From NCBI GenBank assembly GCA_945878115.1, contig CAMDVD010000007.1, positions 1-64,000 on the forward strand: a stretch of DNA of 64,000 nt. Direction: 5' to 3'. The stretch comes from Chitinophaga pinensis (GTDB lineage Bacteria; Bacteroidota; Bacteroidia; Chitinophagales; Chitinophagaceae). The translations under genes and the position numbers were made by a program. The notes under the pieces were generated by a model. It was not told where the DNA came from, did no database searches, and worked only from the letters and a program-made list of their open reading frames with translations. Shown in pieces: positions 40,188 to 49,919 of the stretch (the first letter of the stretch is position 1; each line of letters starts with the position of its first letter).

Positions 40188-42134
40188 TTACTTCCACATA
40201 TAAATAAACACCATCGCCAAACCAAACACACCAACTAAAAAATAAACAGCGTATTCCTGCACTTTTCCAGATTGTATTTTTTTGATTTTTTCAGAAAGGA
40301 CTTGGGTCGTATTACCAGTAGCATTCACTAAACCGTCCACCACATTTTTATCGAACCAAGCTGCTGGTTTCCCTATGCAATTAAATAATATTTTTTGGGT
40401 GATAAATAAATAAATTTCATCGATATAAAATTTATGATACGCTATTTGGTACAAAGCTCGCAAACTAGAAGCCATTTTGTCTGGTTTGTCATTTTCTGTT
40501 TTGTATAAAAATAATGCGGTAAATATGCCAGTTAATCCAAGCGCAACAGGTGCAATGGAAAACTGCAAATGAAATTCACTCACTAAAGCTGTTCCATCTG
40601 AACTTACAAATTTTCCGAAAGGAATAAAACCCGCCAAGCAAGCGCCAACAGACAATAATACCAAAGGCATCATCATTACAAATCCTCCTTCACCATGGTG
40701 CCCATGTTCATCTTGATGATTTGGGTGATAAGATTTGTTCCAGAAAATACTGAAGTATAAACGAAACATATAAAATGCAGTAAGTCCAGAGGTAATGAGT
40801 GCCATCCAATAAATCGTTTGATTGTGTTGGAAAGCAGCTAATAGAATTTCTTCTTTACTAAAAAATCCGGCGAATGGTGGTACACCCGAAATAGCCAAGC
40901 AAGCAATTAAAAAAGTAAAATGCGTGATGGGCAATTGTTTTCTTAAACCGCCCATGTCTTTCATGTTATTACTATGTACAAAATGAATCACTGCGCCAGC
41001 ACCTAGGAATAGCAAGGCTTTGAACAAGGCATGTGTAAATAAATGAAACATAGAAGCAGTATAACCAAGTCCTTCTTCGCCACCATATTTGGATACGCCC
41101 AAAGCAAACATCATAAATCCAATTTGTGACATGGTAGAAAATGCAAGTACTCTTTTAATGTCGGTTTGTGTACATGCAATGATGGCTGCAAACAATGCAG
41201 ATATAGCACCAACATAAGCTACTATTTCTAAGGCATCGGGAGCGGATATGGCAAAGATTGGGAATAAACGAGCTACTAAAAAAACGCCCGCAACTACCAT
41301 CGTTGCTGCATGTATCAAAGCAGAAACTGGTGTTGGACCTTCCATCGCATCTGGCAACCAAATGTGTAAAGGGAACATGGCACTTTTTCCTGCACCACCA
41401 ACAAACACTAAAATCATTCCCCAAGTTAAGGCGGATATGCCTAGGAAGGAAGCGGCAAGGGCTGACTTTAATTCATTGGATTCGGGTGAAGTCAAACGTT
41501 GAATCAATGTATTGAAATCTAAAGTACCTGCATAAAAGGAAAGAACTAAAATGCCAATCAAAAATCCTAAGTCTGCAAATCTTGTCACAATAAATGCTTT
41601 TTTGCAAGCCGCAACAGCACTTGGTTTTTCGTAATAATAACCGATGAGTAAGAAGGAAGAAACGCCTACCAATTCCCAGAAAATATAAATTTGAAATATA
41701 TTGGATGCTACGACCAAGCCCAACATAGAGAAAGTAAACAATCCTAAAAATGCATAATAAGTTGGAAATCTTTCTTCACCTTTCAAATAACCCAAACTAT
41801 AAATATGTACCATCAATGAAATGAGCGTAACAACAACCAACATCATGGCTGTAATTGGATCTAATAAAATTCCCATATTGATAGACAATCCTTCGGAAAA
41901 GGCTAACCACAAATAGTTGAAAGGAATTAGTTTTTGATAAACGCCATTTATTTTGCCATATTCAAAGAAGTATCCATAAGCAGTATAAAAGGCAAGACAG
42001 GTTGAAATGAAAGAAAGACAAGTACTAATAATACCAGCCGTATTTTTTAAATAGGTTCTGCCAAATAAACCCATGATGAGAAAACTCAGCAAAGGCAAAA
42101 GGACAATAAGCATTATATAGGTTGCGTTCGGCAT
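40188..42134 (-). CDS. nuoL: NADH-quinone oxidoreductase subunit L
   Basis: GGAGKSAMFPLHIWLPDAMEGPTPVSALIHAATMVVAGVFL. Confidence 0.96.
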   Translation of the reverse strand: MPNATYIMLIVLLPLLSFLIMGLFGRTYLKNTAGIISTCLSFISTCLAFYTAYGYFFEYGKINGVYQKLIPFNYLWLAFSEGLSINMGILLDPITAMMLVVVTLISLMVHIYSLGYLKGEERFPTYYAFLGLFTFSMLGLVVASNIFQIYIFWELVGVSSFLLIGYYYEKPSAVAACKKAFIVTRFADLGFLIGILVLSFYAGTLDFNTLIQRLTSPESNELKSALAASFLGISALTWGMILVFVGGAGKSAMFPLHIWLPDAMEGPTPVSALIHAATMVVAGVFLVARLFPIFAISAPDALEIVAYVGAISALFAAIIACTQTDIKRVLAFSTMSQIGFMMFALGVSKYGGEEGLGYTASMFHLFTHALFKALLFLGAGAVIHFVHSNNMKDMGGLRKQLPITHFTFLIACLAISGVPPFAGFFSKEEILLAAFQHNQTIYWMALITSGLTAFYMFRLYFSIFWNKSYHPNHQDEHGHHGEGGFVMMMPLVLLSVGACLAGFIPFGKFVSSDGTALVSEFHLQFSIAPVALGLTGIFTALFLYKTENDKPDKMASSLRALYQIAYHKFYIDEIYLFITQKILFNCIGKPAAWFDKNVVDGLVNATGNTTQVLSEKIKKIQSGKVQEYAVYFLVGVFGLAMVFIYMWK

Positions 42135-42140
42135 AGTCGT

Positions 42141-42455
42141 TTAATATTTCATTTCTTCTGTTTCCTCCACATCTATGGATTGAAAATTTTTGGTCAAATT
42201 AATAATGATAGCAATGGCAACGGCTGCTTCTGCTGCTGCAATGGCAATCACAAAAATGGTAAAGAATAAACCGTCGAGTTTATCCGCCCAAACATATTTA
42301 TTGAATGCAATAAAATTTAGATTCACACTGTTCAGAATTAATTCGATACTCATCAACATCGCAATCAAATTTCGTCGGGTCAAGAAACCGTACACACCAA
42401 TAAAAAAAAGTGCGGCACTAATAAATAGCAAGTGATATAATCCAGGTTCCATCAT
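42141..42455 (-). CDS. nuoK: NADH-quinone oxidoreductase subunit K
   Basis: GVYGFLTRRNLIAMLMSIELILNSVNLNFIAF. Confidence 0.95.
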   Translation of the reverse strand: MMEPGLYHLLFISAALFFIGVYGFLTRRNLIAMLMSIELILNSVNLNFIAFNKYVWADKLDGLFFTIFVIAIAAAEAAVAIAIIINLTKNFQSIDVEETEEMKY

Positions 42456-42970
42456 GATGTTTGGGTTGGGGTTCGTAAAGCAATGACAATAGAGCCAATC
42501 AACGCAGCCAACAAAAGAATACTCACTACTTCAAAAGGCAAGGCATAACCACCTTTATCTACACCCAACATTTGATTACCGATATTGGTGACAGAAGGAG
42601 ATAGGCTCAGATTTTTTGTAGCGGTAAAATTGTTTTGTACAATTTGTATCATCACCAATGCAAAGCCACAAAATGCAGCAATTGCAGCAAATATTTGTTG
42701 ACCTGTTTTTTTGACTAACATCTTTTCGCCAGCTTGTTGGGTCAGAAAAATAGAAAAGATAATGAGTACTGTAATGCCACCAACATACACAACAACTTGT
42801 ACCGCAGCAATGAACTCATATTGAAGCCAGAAATACATACCAGCCATACCGATCAAAGAAAACAATAAATAAATAGCTGCTCTAAATAACTGGCGAGTAG
42901 TTACAGCAAGCAAACCGCTACCAAGTATCATGGCAGCCAGTAAATAAAAAAGTATGTTCGCTCCGTTCAT
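42452..42970 (-). CDS. nuoJ: NADH-quinone oxidoreductase subunit J
   Basis: QYEFIAAVQVVVYVGGITVLIIFSIFLT. Confidence 0.93.
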   Translation of the reverse strand: MNGANILFYLLAAMILGSGLLAVTTRQLFRAAIYLLFSLIGMAGMYFWLQYEFIAAVQVVVYVGGITVLIIFSIFLTQQAGEKMLVKKTGQQIFAAIAAFCGFALVMIQIVQNNFTATKNLSLSPSVTNIGNQMLGVDKGGYALPFEVVSILLLAALIGSIVIALRTPTQTS

Positions 42971-43023
42971 TATCTATGCTTGTTATTTATTTTATTATAG
43001 TCCGTTTTTAATGAAAAAAATTT

Positions 43024-43107
43024 GGGCGGCACACACGCTTTTCGCTGCAAGTCCTCCCATGCGAAGGGCATGGTGTGGGCTTTCCGCTACAATCGTTGCC
43101 GCAATAC
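43024..43107 (+). repeat. GGGCGGCA...GTTGCCGCAATACA dispersed element
   Basis: Same termini as 20552-20635; located in the nuoJ-nuoI gap. Confidence 0.75.
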
Positions 43108-43295
43108 ATCGACATTTAAATTTCATTTTTCTCATTTCATTTTCAATTCACCGTTTTACATTTTTATCCAGGGACTTTACCCCTCGCTATCCTATGTCGC
43201 CCTTTCAGGGCTTTTCCTCTTTTCACTTTCCTCTTTTCACATCCCACTACTCACTTCTCACATCTCACATCTCACTACTCACATCTCACATCTCA

Positions 43296-43772
43296 CTACT
43301 CAACCCCATCCATTATTTTAGATCCTTCAAAATTTAGTACTTTGGTTAATTGGCTTCTATCGTAAACACTATGTTCAAAGGTCTGTGCCATTTTAATCGC
43401 ATCCGAAGGACATGCTGTGATACATAAATTGCACATTGTACAAAGTTCCAAATGGTAAACCAGTTTGTCGATTGCTTTTTTCTTTTTCCCTTCTGGTGTA
43501 AGATCAAATTTAGTTATCACTTTGATAGTCCCATTCGGACAAGCCAATTCACATGCCGTGCAACCGGTACAACGATGTTCATTATTTTCATCGTGAGGCA
43601 TAACCACTTCTCCCTTAAATCGTTGCGCCAAATTTAATGTAGCCCGGTTATCAGGATATTGCTCAGTAATAATTTCTTTATGATGTGTAAAATAAAAGAG
43701 TGTCCGCCTAAGGCCAACAACAAGTGATTTTAATCCACTATAAATTTCTTTGATATAGTTTATTATAAACAT
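43296..43772 (-). CDS. nuoI: NADH-quinone oxidoreductase subunit I
   Basis: Two 4Fe-4S motifs CTGCTACELACP and CTMCNLCITACP. Confidence 0.93.
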   Translation of the reverse strand: MFIINYIKEIYSGLKSLVVGLRRTLFYFTHHKEIITEQYPDNRATLNLAQRFKGEVVMPHDENNEHRCTGCTACELACPNGTIKVITKFDLTPEGKKKKAIDKLVYHLELCTMCNLCITACPSDAIKMAQTFEHSVYDRSQLTKVLNFEGSKIMDGVE

Positions 43773-43826
43773 GTGTTTCGTTTAAGGTTAGCCTGTTTTT
43801 GGTTTTGATTCATCACACTTTTCATT

Positions 43827-44909
43827 TTAAAAATACCATCCCAATATGGCCATCGCCGTTACCAATAAAAGATTGAACATACTGATGGGCAATAAATATT
43901 TCCATTCCAAATTTAATAATTGATCTATTCTTAATCGTGGGAAAGTCCATCGGAACCACATGATTAAAAATATCAGAAAAAATATTTTGCCAAAGAACCA
44001 CAAGCTAGAAGGAATAAAATCCATGATATGATTAAATGCTTCCCAATGTCCAATATGCAATGGCATCCATCCGCCAAAAAATAAAGTAGCACCAATGGCA
44101 CACACGATAAACACATTGACATATTCTGCTAAAAAAAACAAAGCGAACTTCATACCAGAATACTCCGTATGAAACCCAGCCGTTAATTCCGATTCAGCTT
44201 CTGCCAAATCAAATGGTGCACGATTGGTTTCGGCGGTTGCAGCAATTAAGAAAATAATAAAAGCAATGAATACTGGAATATGTCCCTTGAAAATCCACCA
44301 GCCATTGGATTGTGAAGCAATGATATCATTCAAATTCAAACTACCAACCAGTACGACAATACATAATATGGATAGACCTGCCGACAATTCATAACTCACA
44401 ATTTGCGCACCGCTTCGCATGGCACCAAGTAAAGAATATTTATTGTTACTTGCCCATCCAGCCATTAATATACTGATGACCGAAACCGAAGAAATTGCAG
44501 AAACATATAGTACGCCTATATTCAAATTCCACATGGTCAAATCCTTCGCAAAAGCAATTGGCGCCATGAGCAACATGGATACAATAATGGCAATATAAGG
44601 TGCTAAATTGAATAAAAATTTATCGGCACCTGTTGGGGTCATGCCTTCTTTTACCAATAATTTTACGGTATCAGCCATGGATTGAAACATACCTTTTGGT
44701 CCAACTCGATTTGGTCCCAAACGGATTTGAATCCATGCAGAAACTTTTCTTTCCATCATCACCAGTACAAGGCCTAAAATAGCAAATAAGCTAATGACAC
44801 AAACACCTACTATTACCATTTCGACAACGGTAACTACAGTAGATGGAAAAGTTTTACTCAACCATTCGTGTATTCCACTTGCTATATTTGATAAACTCCA
44901 CATCTGCAT
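43827..44909 (-). CDS. nuoH: NADH-quinone oxidoreductase subunit H
   Basis: MERKVSAWIQIRLGPNRVGPKGMFQSMADTVKLLVKE; NRAPFDLAEAESELTAGFHTEYSGMKFALFFLAEY. Confidence 0.96.
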   Translation of the reverse strand: MQMWSLSNIASGIHEWLSKTFPSTVVTVVEMVIVGVCVISLFAILGLVLVMMERKVSAWIQIRLGPNRVGPKGMFQSMADTVKLLVKEGMTPTGADKFLFNLAPYIAIIVSMLLMAPIAFAKDLTMWNLNIGVLYVSAISSVSVISILMAGWASNNKYSLLGAMRSGAQIVSYELSAGLSILCIVVLVGSLNLNDIIASQSNGWWIFKGHIPVFIAFIIFLIAATAETNRAPFDLAEAESELTAGFHTEYSGMKFALFFLAEYVNVFIVCAIGATLFFGGWMPLHIGHWEAFNHIMDFIPSSLWFFGKIFFLIFLIMWFRWTFPRLRIDQLLNLEWKYLLPISMFNLLLVTAMAILGWYF

Positions 44910-44913
44910 TTTT

Positions 44914-46029
44914 TTATCTGTCTATATCTGGTATTACTAAATCTAAGGATCCCATCATTGCCACCAAGTCGCCTATTTTACCGCCTCTTGCCATATGGTC
45001 GAGAGCGGATAAATTAGAAAATCCTGGTGAACGAAACTTTATTCGGTAAGGTGTTGTTCCACCTTCACTCACTATATAAATACCAAATTCGCCACGTGCA
45101 GTTTCTACTCTTTGGTAAAATTCTCCTTTCGGTAATTTCAAAACCGCTTTCGTTTTCGCTTGAAATTCTCCTTCAGGAATATTATCAATTAATTGTTCAA
45201 TGATACGAATAGACTCATTCATTTCTCGAATCCGAATCATATAACGAGCAAAGGAATCGCCAGCCGTTTCTAAGGCTTCATTGAATTCTAGTTTATTATA
45301 AATTTCGTAAGGATAAATTTTTCGAACATCACAACTTACACCACTTCCTCTTAATGTTGGTCCACTGCAGCCAAAGGATATTGCATCCGCAGCAGATAAT
45401 ACACCCACATTTTTCATTCTGTTCTGGAAAATAATATTGCCAGTAACCATTTCGTCATACTCCGCAATTTTTCTTTTATAGAGAACGATAAAATCCTTCA
45501 CCTTTTTTTGAAAACTCGGATGCAAATCTTCTAATACACCACCCGGTAAAATATAATTCATGGTGAGTCGAGCACCACAGGTATCCTCCATGATTTCGTT
45601 GATCACTTCTCTTTCTCTGAACGCATGAAAGAAAGGCGTGAAGGCACCGAGATCCATTGCCATTGCACCCCACCACAATTCATGGGAAGCAATTCTGGTA
45701 AGTTCGTCCATCAATACCCTAATAACTTGTGCTCGTTCAGGCACTTCTATTTGCATCCCTTTTTCTACGCATAAAGCACATGCATGGTTATTGATATGGG
45801 AAGATAAATAATCCATGCGACTCGTCACATAAATGAATTGACGATACGTAAGACTCTCACACATTTTTTCTATGGAGCGATGGATATATCCTAAATGGGG
45901 TTCCACTTTTTGGATAGTTTCTCCGTGCAATGTTATCACCAAGTGCAATACACCATGCGTTGCAGGATGTTGTGGACCTACATTGATAATAATATTACCT
46001 TCTTCCGTTCTACTTAATTCTTCAACCAT
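44914..46029 (-). CDS. nuoD: NADH-quinone oxidoreductase subunit D
   Basis: NVGPQHPATHGVLHLVITLHGETI...LGYIHRSIEKMCESLTYRQFI. Confidence 0.96.
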   Translation of the reverse strand: MVEELSRTEEGNIIINVGPQHPATHGVLHLVITLHGETIQKVEPHLGYIHRSIEKMCESLTYRQFIYVTSRMDYLSSHINNHACALCVEKGMQIEVPERAQVIRVLMDELTRIASHELWWGAMAMDLGAFTPFFHAFREREVINEIMEDTCGARLTMNYILPGGVLEDLHPSFQKKVKDFIVLYKRKIAEYDEMVTGNIIFQNRMKNVGVLSAADAISFGCSGPTLRGSGVSCDVRKIYPYEIYNKLEFNEALETAGDSFARYMIRIREMNESIRIIEQLIDNIPEGEFQAKTKAVLKLPKGEFYQRVETARGEFGIYIVSEGGTTPYRIKFRSPGFSNLSALDHMARGGKIGDLVAMMGSLDLVIPDIDR

Positions 46030-46079
46030 TTTTTTATGTGCGATTTTTTAATCGCGAGTTATATCATTTTTTTTCATTT

Positions 46080-46262
46080 TTACCGAGGGGTTTAATCCCT
46101 CGCTATTTTTTGCACATGGGGTTTCACCCCATGCTATTCATATATCGCCCCTTCATTTTTTACCGAGGGGTTTCACCCCCCGCTATTCATATATTGCCCC
46201 TTCATTTTTACCGAGGGGTTTCACCCCCCGCTATTCATATATCGCCCCTTCAGGGCTTTTAC
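46080..46262. repeat. tandem GAGGGGTTTCACCCC...CGCTATTCATATATCGCCCCTTC repeats between nuoD and nuoC
   Basis: TACCGAGGGGTTT..CCC.CGCTATT repeated three times plus a CATGGGGTTTCACCCCATG variant. Confidence 0.85.
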
Positions 46263-46311
46263 TCACTACTTTTTTCTTACACCTTACGACTTATACCTTA
46301 CACCTTAAATC

Positions 46312-46770
46312 TTACAATTTTATCATATTTATCGGATCTTCAAAATCTTTTAGCAGTGGATTTTTTCCTTCCCATCCATCTGGCAAAATAAGTAAGCGCA
46401 AGTCGGGATGATGAAGAAAATGTACGCCAAACATTTCATACACTTCTCTTTCATGAAACTCTGCTGTGCGCCATATAGATGATACTGATTCGATTTCTGC
46501 TTTGCTTCTATTCAATTTGGATTTGATGACTATATTATGTCTAAAAATTGTAGAAGACAAATGATACACCATGGTAAGATGTGTCTTCCAGTCAACGCAA
46601 GTTAAACAAAATAAATAATCAAATTGTAGGCTTGCATCTTGACGTAATGTTTGTGCCATAGGCAACCAATCACTCGGTTCTATTTGCATTTGAATCCATT
46701 CAGCTCCTTCTTCGAAAGTGGCTTTAGGAAACAGTTCCGCCAATTTTATTTTCAATTCATCATTCCCCAT
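46312..46770 (-). CDS. nuoC: NADH-quinone oxidoreductase subunit C
   Basis: SVSSIWRTAEFHEREVYEMFGVHFLHHPDLRLLILPDGWEG. Confidence 0.95.
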   Translation of the reverse strand: MGNDELKIKLAELFPKATFEEGAEWIQMQIEPSDWLPMAQTLRQDASLQFDYLFCLTCVDWKTHLTMVYHLSSTIFRHNIVIKSKLNRSKAEIESVSSIWRTAEFHEREVYEMFGVHFLHHPDLRLLILPDGWEGKNPLLKDFEDPINMIKL

Positions 46771-46772
46771 AT

Positions 46773-47312
46773 CTACACTTTAGCTGTCTTTATTTGTTCT
46801 CGAGTTAATCCACTTTTTATTTTTTCTTGTAAACTAATCAAGGCATGTAGTAAAGCCTCTGGTCTTGGTGGGCATCCTGCCACATACACATCTACAGGTA
46901 TTACATGATCTGCTCCTTTTACGACAGAGTAGGTATTATAAAAAAATGGCCCACCGCTAATAGCGCAAGCACCCATGGCAATCACGTATTTTGGATCACC
47001 CATTTGATCGTATAATCGTTTTAATACTGGTGCCATTTTATTGACAATAGTGCCAGCAATTATAATTACATCCGCTTGACGAGGGGAGGCTCTTGCTACT
47101 TCAAAACCAAATCGGGAGAAGTCATATTTGGCACCTGCCACTGACATATATTCTATACCGCAACAACTCGTTGCAAAGGTCAATGGCCAAAGAGAATTAG
47201 AACGAGCCCAATTGATGATATCATCCAATTTACTTAATACAATACCACCGCTTGGTAATTCATGTATTTGTCCTGGAAAACTTTGTTGCTCTGTGTTTGT
47301 CATCATACCCAT
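46773..47312 (-). CDS. nuoB: NADH-quinone oxidoreductase subunit B
   Basis: [65 protein letters not shown]. Confidence 0.97.
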   Translation of the reverse strand: MGMMTNTEQQSFPGQIHELPSGGIVLSKLDDIINWARSNSLWPLTFATSCCGIEYMSVAGAKYDFSRFGFEVARASPRQADVIIIAGTIVNKMAPVLKRLYDQMGDPKYVIAMGACAISGGPFFYNTYSVVKGADHVIPVDVYVAGCPPRPEALLHALISLQEKIKSGLTREQIKTAKV

Positions 47313-47653
47313 TTTAAAGCACCTTTTTTATGCGCATATAAAAATCCCATAAATAATATGGTAAAGAAAATAATTATTTCACCGAATGCCATCCAACCTA
47401 CTTTTTTCGCCACTACAGCCCAAGGATATAGAAAAACAAGCTCTACATCGAATATGAGAAAAATTAAAGCAAATAAATAATAGCCTACATTTAGTTGCAC
47501 CCAGGTCTTACCAGTAGTGGCAATACCACATTCATACGGTTCTCCTTTTTGTGGATTGGTAGTAGATTTTGTAACCAATTTTGCAACAAGAATAGCGAAG
47601 CCAGAAAAGGCTAGTGCTGCAAGAATTAATACAATCATGGAGGATGCTCCCAT
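47303..47653 (-). CDS. nuoA: NADH-quinone oxidoreductase subunit A
   Basis: [41 protein letters not shown]. Confidence 0.95.
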   Translation of the reverse strand: MGASSMIVLILAALAFSGFAILVAKLVTKSTTNPQKGEPYECGIATTGKTWVQLNVGYYLFALIFLIFDVELVFLYPWAVVAKKVGWMAFGEIIIFFTILFMGFLYAHKKGALKWV

Positions 47654-47804
47654 TCCTAAATATGCTTAAATGAATTGAAAATATCGGAAGCACAATATAA
47701 TAAAAAAATGATACTTAGCACATTTTCACTAGAATATTTTGATTAAAAAAGGAAGTCTTAAGAGCTAAACAAAATATAATGAGCACATGATTTTTTTGGT
47801 GGAT

Positions 47805-47970
47805 GTATTGCGGCAACGATGGAGTGGAAATCCTCTGCAGCAAAAAAAGATTGGAAGGAATAGTCCCCATGCCGTTGCTTTGAGCGGAAATGAATCCTGA
47901 CATTTATCGTCAGGACGTGCCTGCCGCCCATACTGTAGCATTAATTTTTTTTCAAAAAATACGCTACAGT
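47805..47970 (-). repeat. GGGCGGCA...GTTGCCGCAATACA element plus TGTAGC...GCTACA palindrome
   Basis: Reverse-complement relative of 20471-20635, longer internal segment; palindrome 47934-47968. Confidence 0.75.
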
Positions 47971-48002
47971 AGAACTCTCAAGCCATTTTTAGTATTTCCG
48001 TC

Positions 48003-48686
48003 CTATTTTATTTCTCGCAAATATTTTTGCAATGTTACTAATCCTTCCGTTGCTGGTTTTTCAATATAGGTTACATTGTTCCGATTTACTTTTGGTACTT
48101 TTTTATCGACTACATAAATAGGCATATAAGGCGGCAAATATTGTAAGATAGATGCTGCAGGATAGACCACCAAACTTGTTCCAACCACGACAAATATATC
48201 TGCCATGTAAGCAAGACGAATTGCTTCATCCATCATGGATACTGCCTCCTCAAACCATACAATATGTGGTCGAAGTTGGGCGCCATCTTCTGCTGTATCA
48301 CCCAGTTTTATGTCTTGTTGTATTGGGTAAATGCGTGTTTCATCCTCTTCACTTCGCATTTTAAAAATTTCACCATGCAAATGCAGAACCTGTTTAGAAC
48401 CCGCTCTCTCATGTAAGTCATCAATATTTTGTGTAATGATTTGGACATCAAATTCTTGTTCCAATTGCGCCAATGTATGATGTGCTTTGTTGGGCAATGC
48501 TTCCAGAATATTTTTTCGACGTTCATTATAAAATTGAAGTACCAAAGCCGGATCTTTTTGCCAAGCTCTTGGTGTGGCTACATCTTGCACATTATATCCT
48601 TCCCATAATCCATTACTATCTCTGAAGGTTTGTAAGCCGCTTTCAGCACTGATTCCAGCACCAGTGAATACTACTAATTTTTTCAT
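48003..48686 (-). CDS. sirtuin, NAD-dependent protein deacylase
   Basis: MKKLVVFTGAGISAESGLQTFRDSNGLW; ITQNIDDLHERAG; LHLHGEIF; VVGTSLVVYPAAS. Confidence 0.95.
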   Translation of the reverse strand: MKKLVVFTGAGISAESGLQTFRDSNGLWEGYNVQDVATPRAWQKDPALVLQFYNERRKNILEALPNKAHHTLAQLEQEFDVQIITQNIDDLHERAGSKQVLHLHGEIFKMRSEEDETRIYPIQQDIKLGDTAEDGAQLRPHIVWFEEAVSMMDEAIRLAYMADIFVVVGTSLVVYPAASILQYLPPYMPIYVVDKKVPKVNRNNVTYIEKPATEGLVTLQKYLREIK

Positions 48687-48782
48687 GTGTGGTTTTGTTT
48701 TCTTTTTGATAAAACTACAAACTAAAACCAACAAAGCACGTTGCTTTAGAATATATTTGCGCGCTCAATACTAATTTAATTC

Positions 48783-49556
48783 ATGAAGCAATATCTGATT
48801 TGTTTTTTATTCGCCTTTACTGCAACAAGCTTGTATGCCCAACCTCCTTTGGAAACTAAATTTCCAGACTATGCCTTTTTAAATTATCAAATGACTTTTG
48901 AAAAAGTAAAAACAGCGGCTGCAAAAAGTGATACCGTAGTCAAAAAATTATTTGCTGCTAAAGGAATTAAATATCCATGTAAAAATATTTTATGGCGTGC
49001 TTTTAAAGGTCCTAGTGAAATGGAATTGTGGGCACGTAATTCAATCAATGATACTTTTGTCCTCATTAAAAATTATCAAATTTGTGCCTTGTCTGGCATA
49101 CTCGGACCCAAGCGTTGGGAAGGCGACAAGCAAGTACCAGAAGGCTTTTATTTCCTATCTGATTTCAAACCCAATAGTGCGTATTATCTTTCTATGTTGG
49201 TTGGCTATCCGAATTATTCCGATTTAATACAAGGCAACAAAGAAAAACCTGGTGGGGATATTTATATTCATGGTGCTTGTATGACCATTGGTTGTATGCC
49301 CATGACAGATGAACTTATTGGCGAATTGTATATCATCAGTATGAATGCAAGAGCTTATGGACAATTGAATATTCCAGTGCAGATTTACCCAATTCGCTAT
49401 ACCCAAAAATCAATAGATTTTTTAGGTCGTGAATATAAAAATGAAGCTGAAAAACAAAAGTTTTGGGTCAATATCAAACGAGCTTATGATTACTTTGAAG
49501 CTACCCACAGAACCTTACCTGTGATGTATGATAGCAAGGGGAATTATGCGTTTTAG
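48783..49556 (+). CDS. L,D-transpeptidase (YkuD-type catalytic domain)
   Basis: Signal peptide; GGDIYIHGACMTIGCMPMTDELIGELY (HG...S/TxGC-type motif). Confidence 0.88.
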   Translation: MKQYLICFLFAFTATSLYAQPPLETKFPDYAFLNYQMTFEKVKTAAAKSDTVVKKLFAAKGIKYPCKNILWRAFKGPSEMELWARNSINDTFVLIKNYQICALSGILGPKRWEGDKQVPEGFYFLSDFKPNSAYYLSMLVGYPNYSDLIQGNKEKPGGDIYIHGACMTIGCMPMTDELIGELYIISMNARAYGQLNIPVQIYPIRYTQKSIDFLGREYKNEAEKQKFWVNIKRAYDYFEATHRTLPVMYDSKGNYAF

Positions 49557-49577
49557 GGAATCTTTTGGTGATATATA

Positions 49578-49599
49578 TTGTTGGTGATAACACCAACAA
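49578..49599 (+). repeat. family-2 REP palindrome TTGTTGGTGATAACACCAACAA
   Basis: Perfect 9-bp stem, followed by TGGCG. Confidence 0.9.
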
Positions 49600-49791
49600 T
49601 GGCGTGATGCGTTTTAAAAAGCCTTTTGGTGGAATGTATAAGTGAATAACAATGGATTAAATTATAAACTTATAATTGTAGTAAATAAAATACTGTAACC
49701 TTATTTTAGGACGATACATACTTTTGTAAACCAAGAATAGAACTAAAACTTATTTTAGGCTTAAATTAAAAACTGTAAACTTATTTTAGGA

Positions 49792-49830
49792 CGCTACCGG
49801 TAGCGCCATTGTTGGTGTTATCACCAACAA
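49792..49830 (-). repeat. family-2 REP in reverse orientation, abutting CGCTACCGGTAGCG
   Basis: TTGTTGGTGTTATCACCAACAA at 49809-49830, preceded by CGCCA (reverse of TGGCG) and a perfect 14-bp palindrome at 49792-49805. Confidence 0.85.
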
Positions 49831-49846
49831 TTTATATTTTTCACCA

Positions 49847-49902
49847 TTGATGTTATCACCAACAATTCTTTTATTTTTAAACTTTAGTGTTATCGTCAAC
49901 AA
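49847..49902 (-). repeat. two degenerate family-2 REP copies
   Basis: TTGATGTTATCACCAACAA (49847-49865) and TTTAGTGTTATCGTCAACAA (about 49884-49902). Confidence 0.6.
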
Positions 49903-49919
49903 TTTTAATATTTTTTCTA

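Noticed and set aside
41155-41515. Multiple alternative-frame ORFs inside nuoL
   Set aside because: Shadow ORFs of a clearly coding membrane subunit.
43022-43337. Overlapping plus-strand ORFs in the nuoJ-nuoI gap
   Set aside because: Translate a dispersed element and a CTCACATCTCA satellite (SHISLLTSHISLL), hence low-complexity artefacts.
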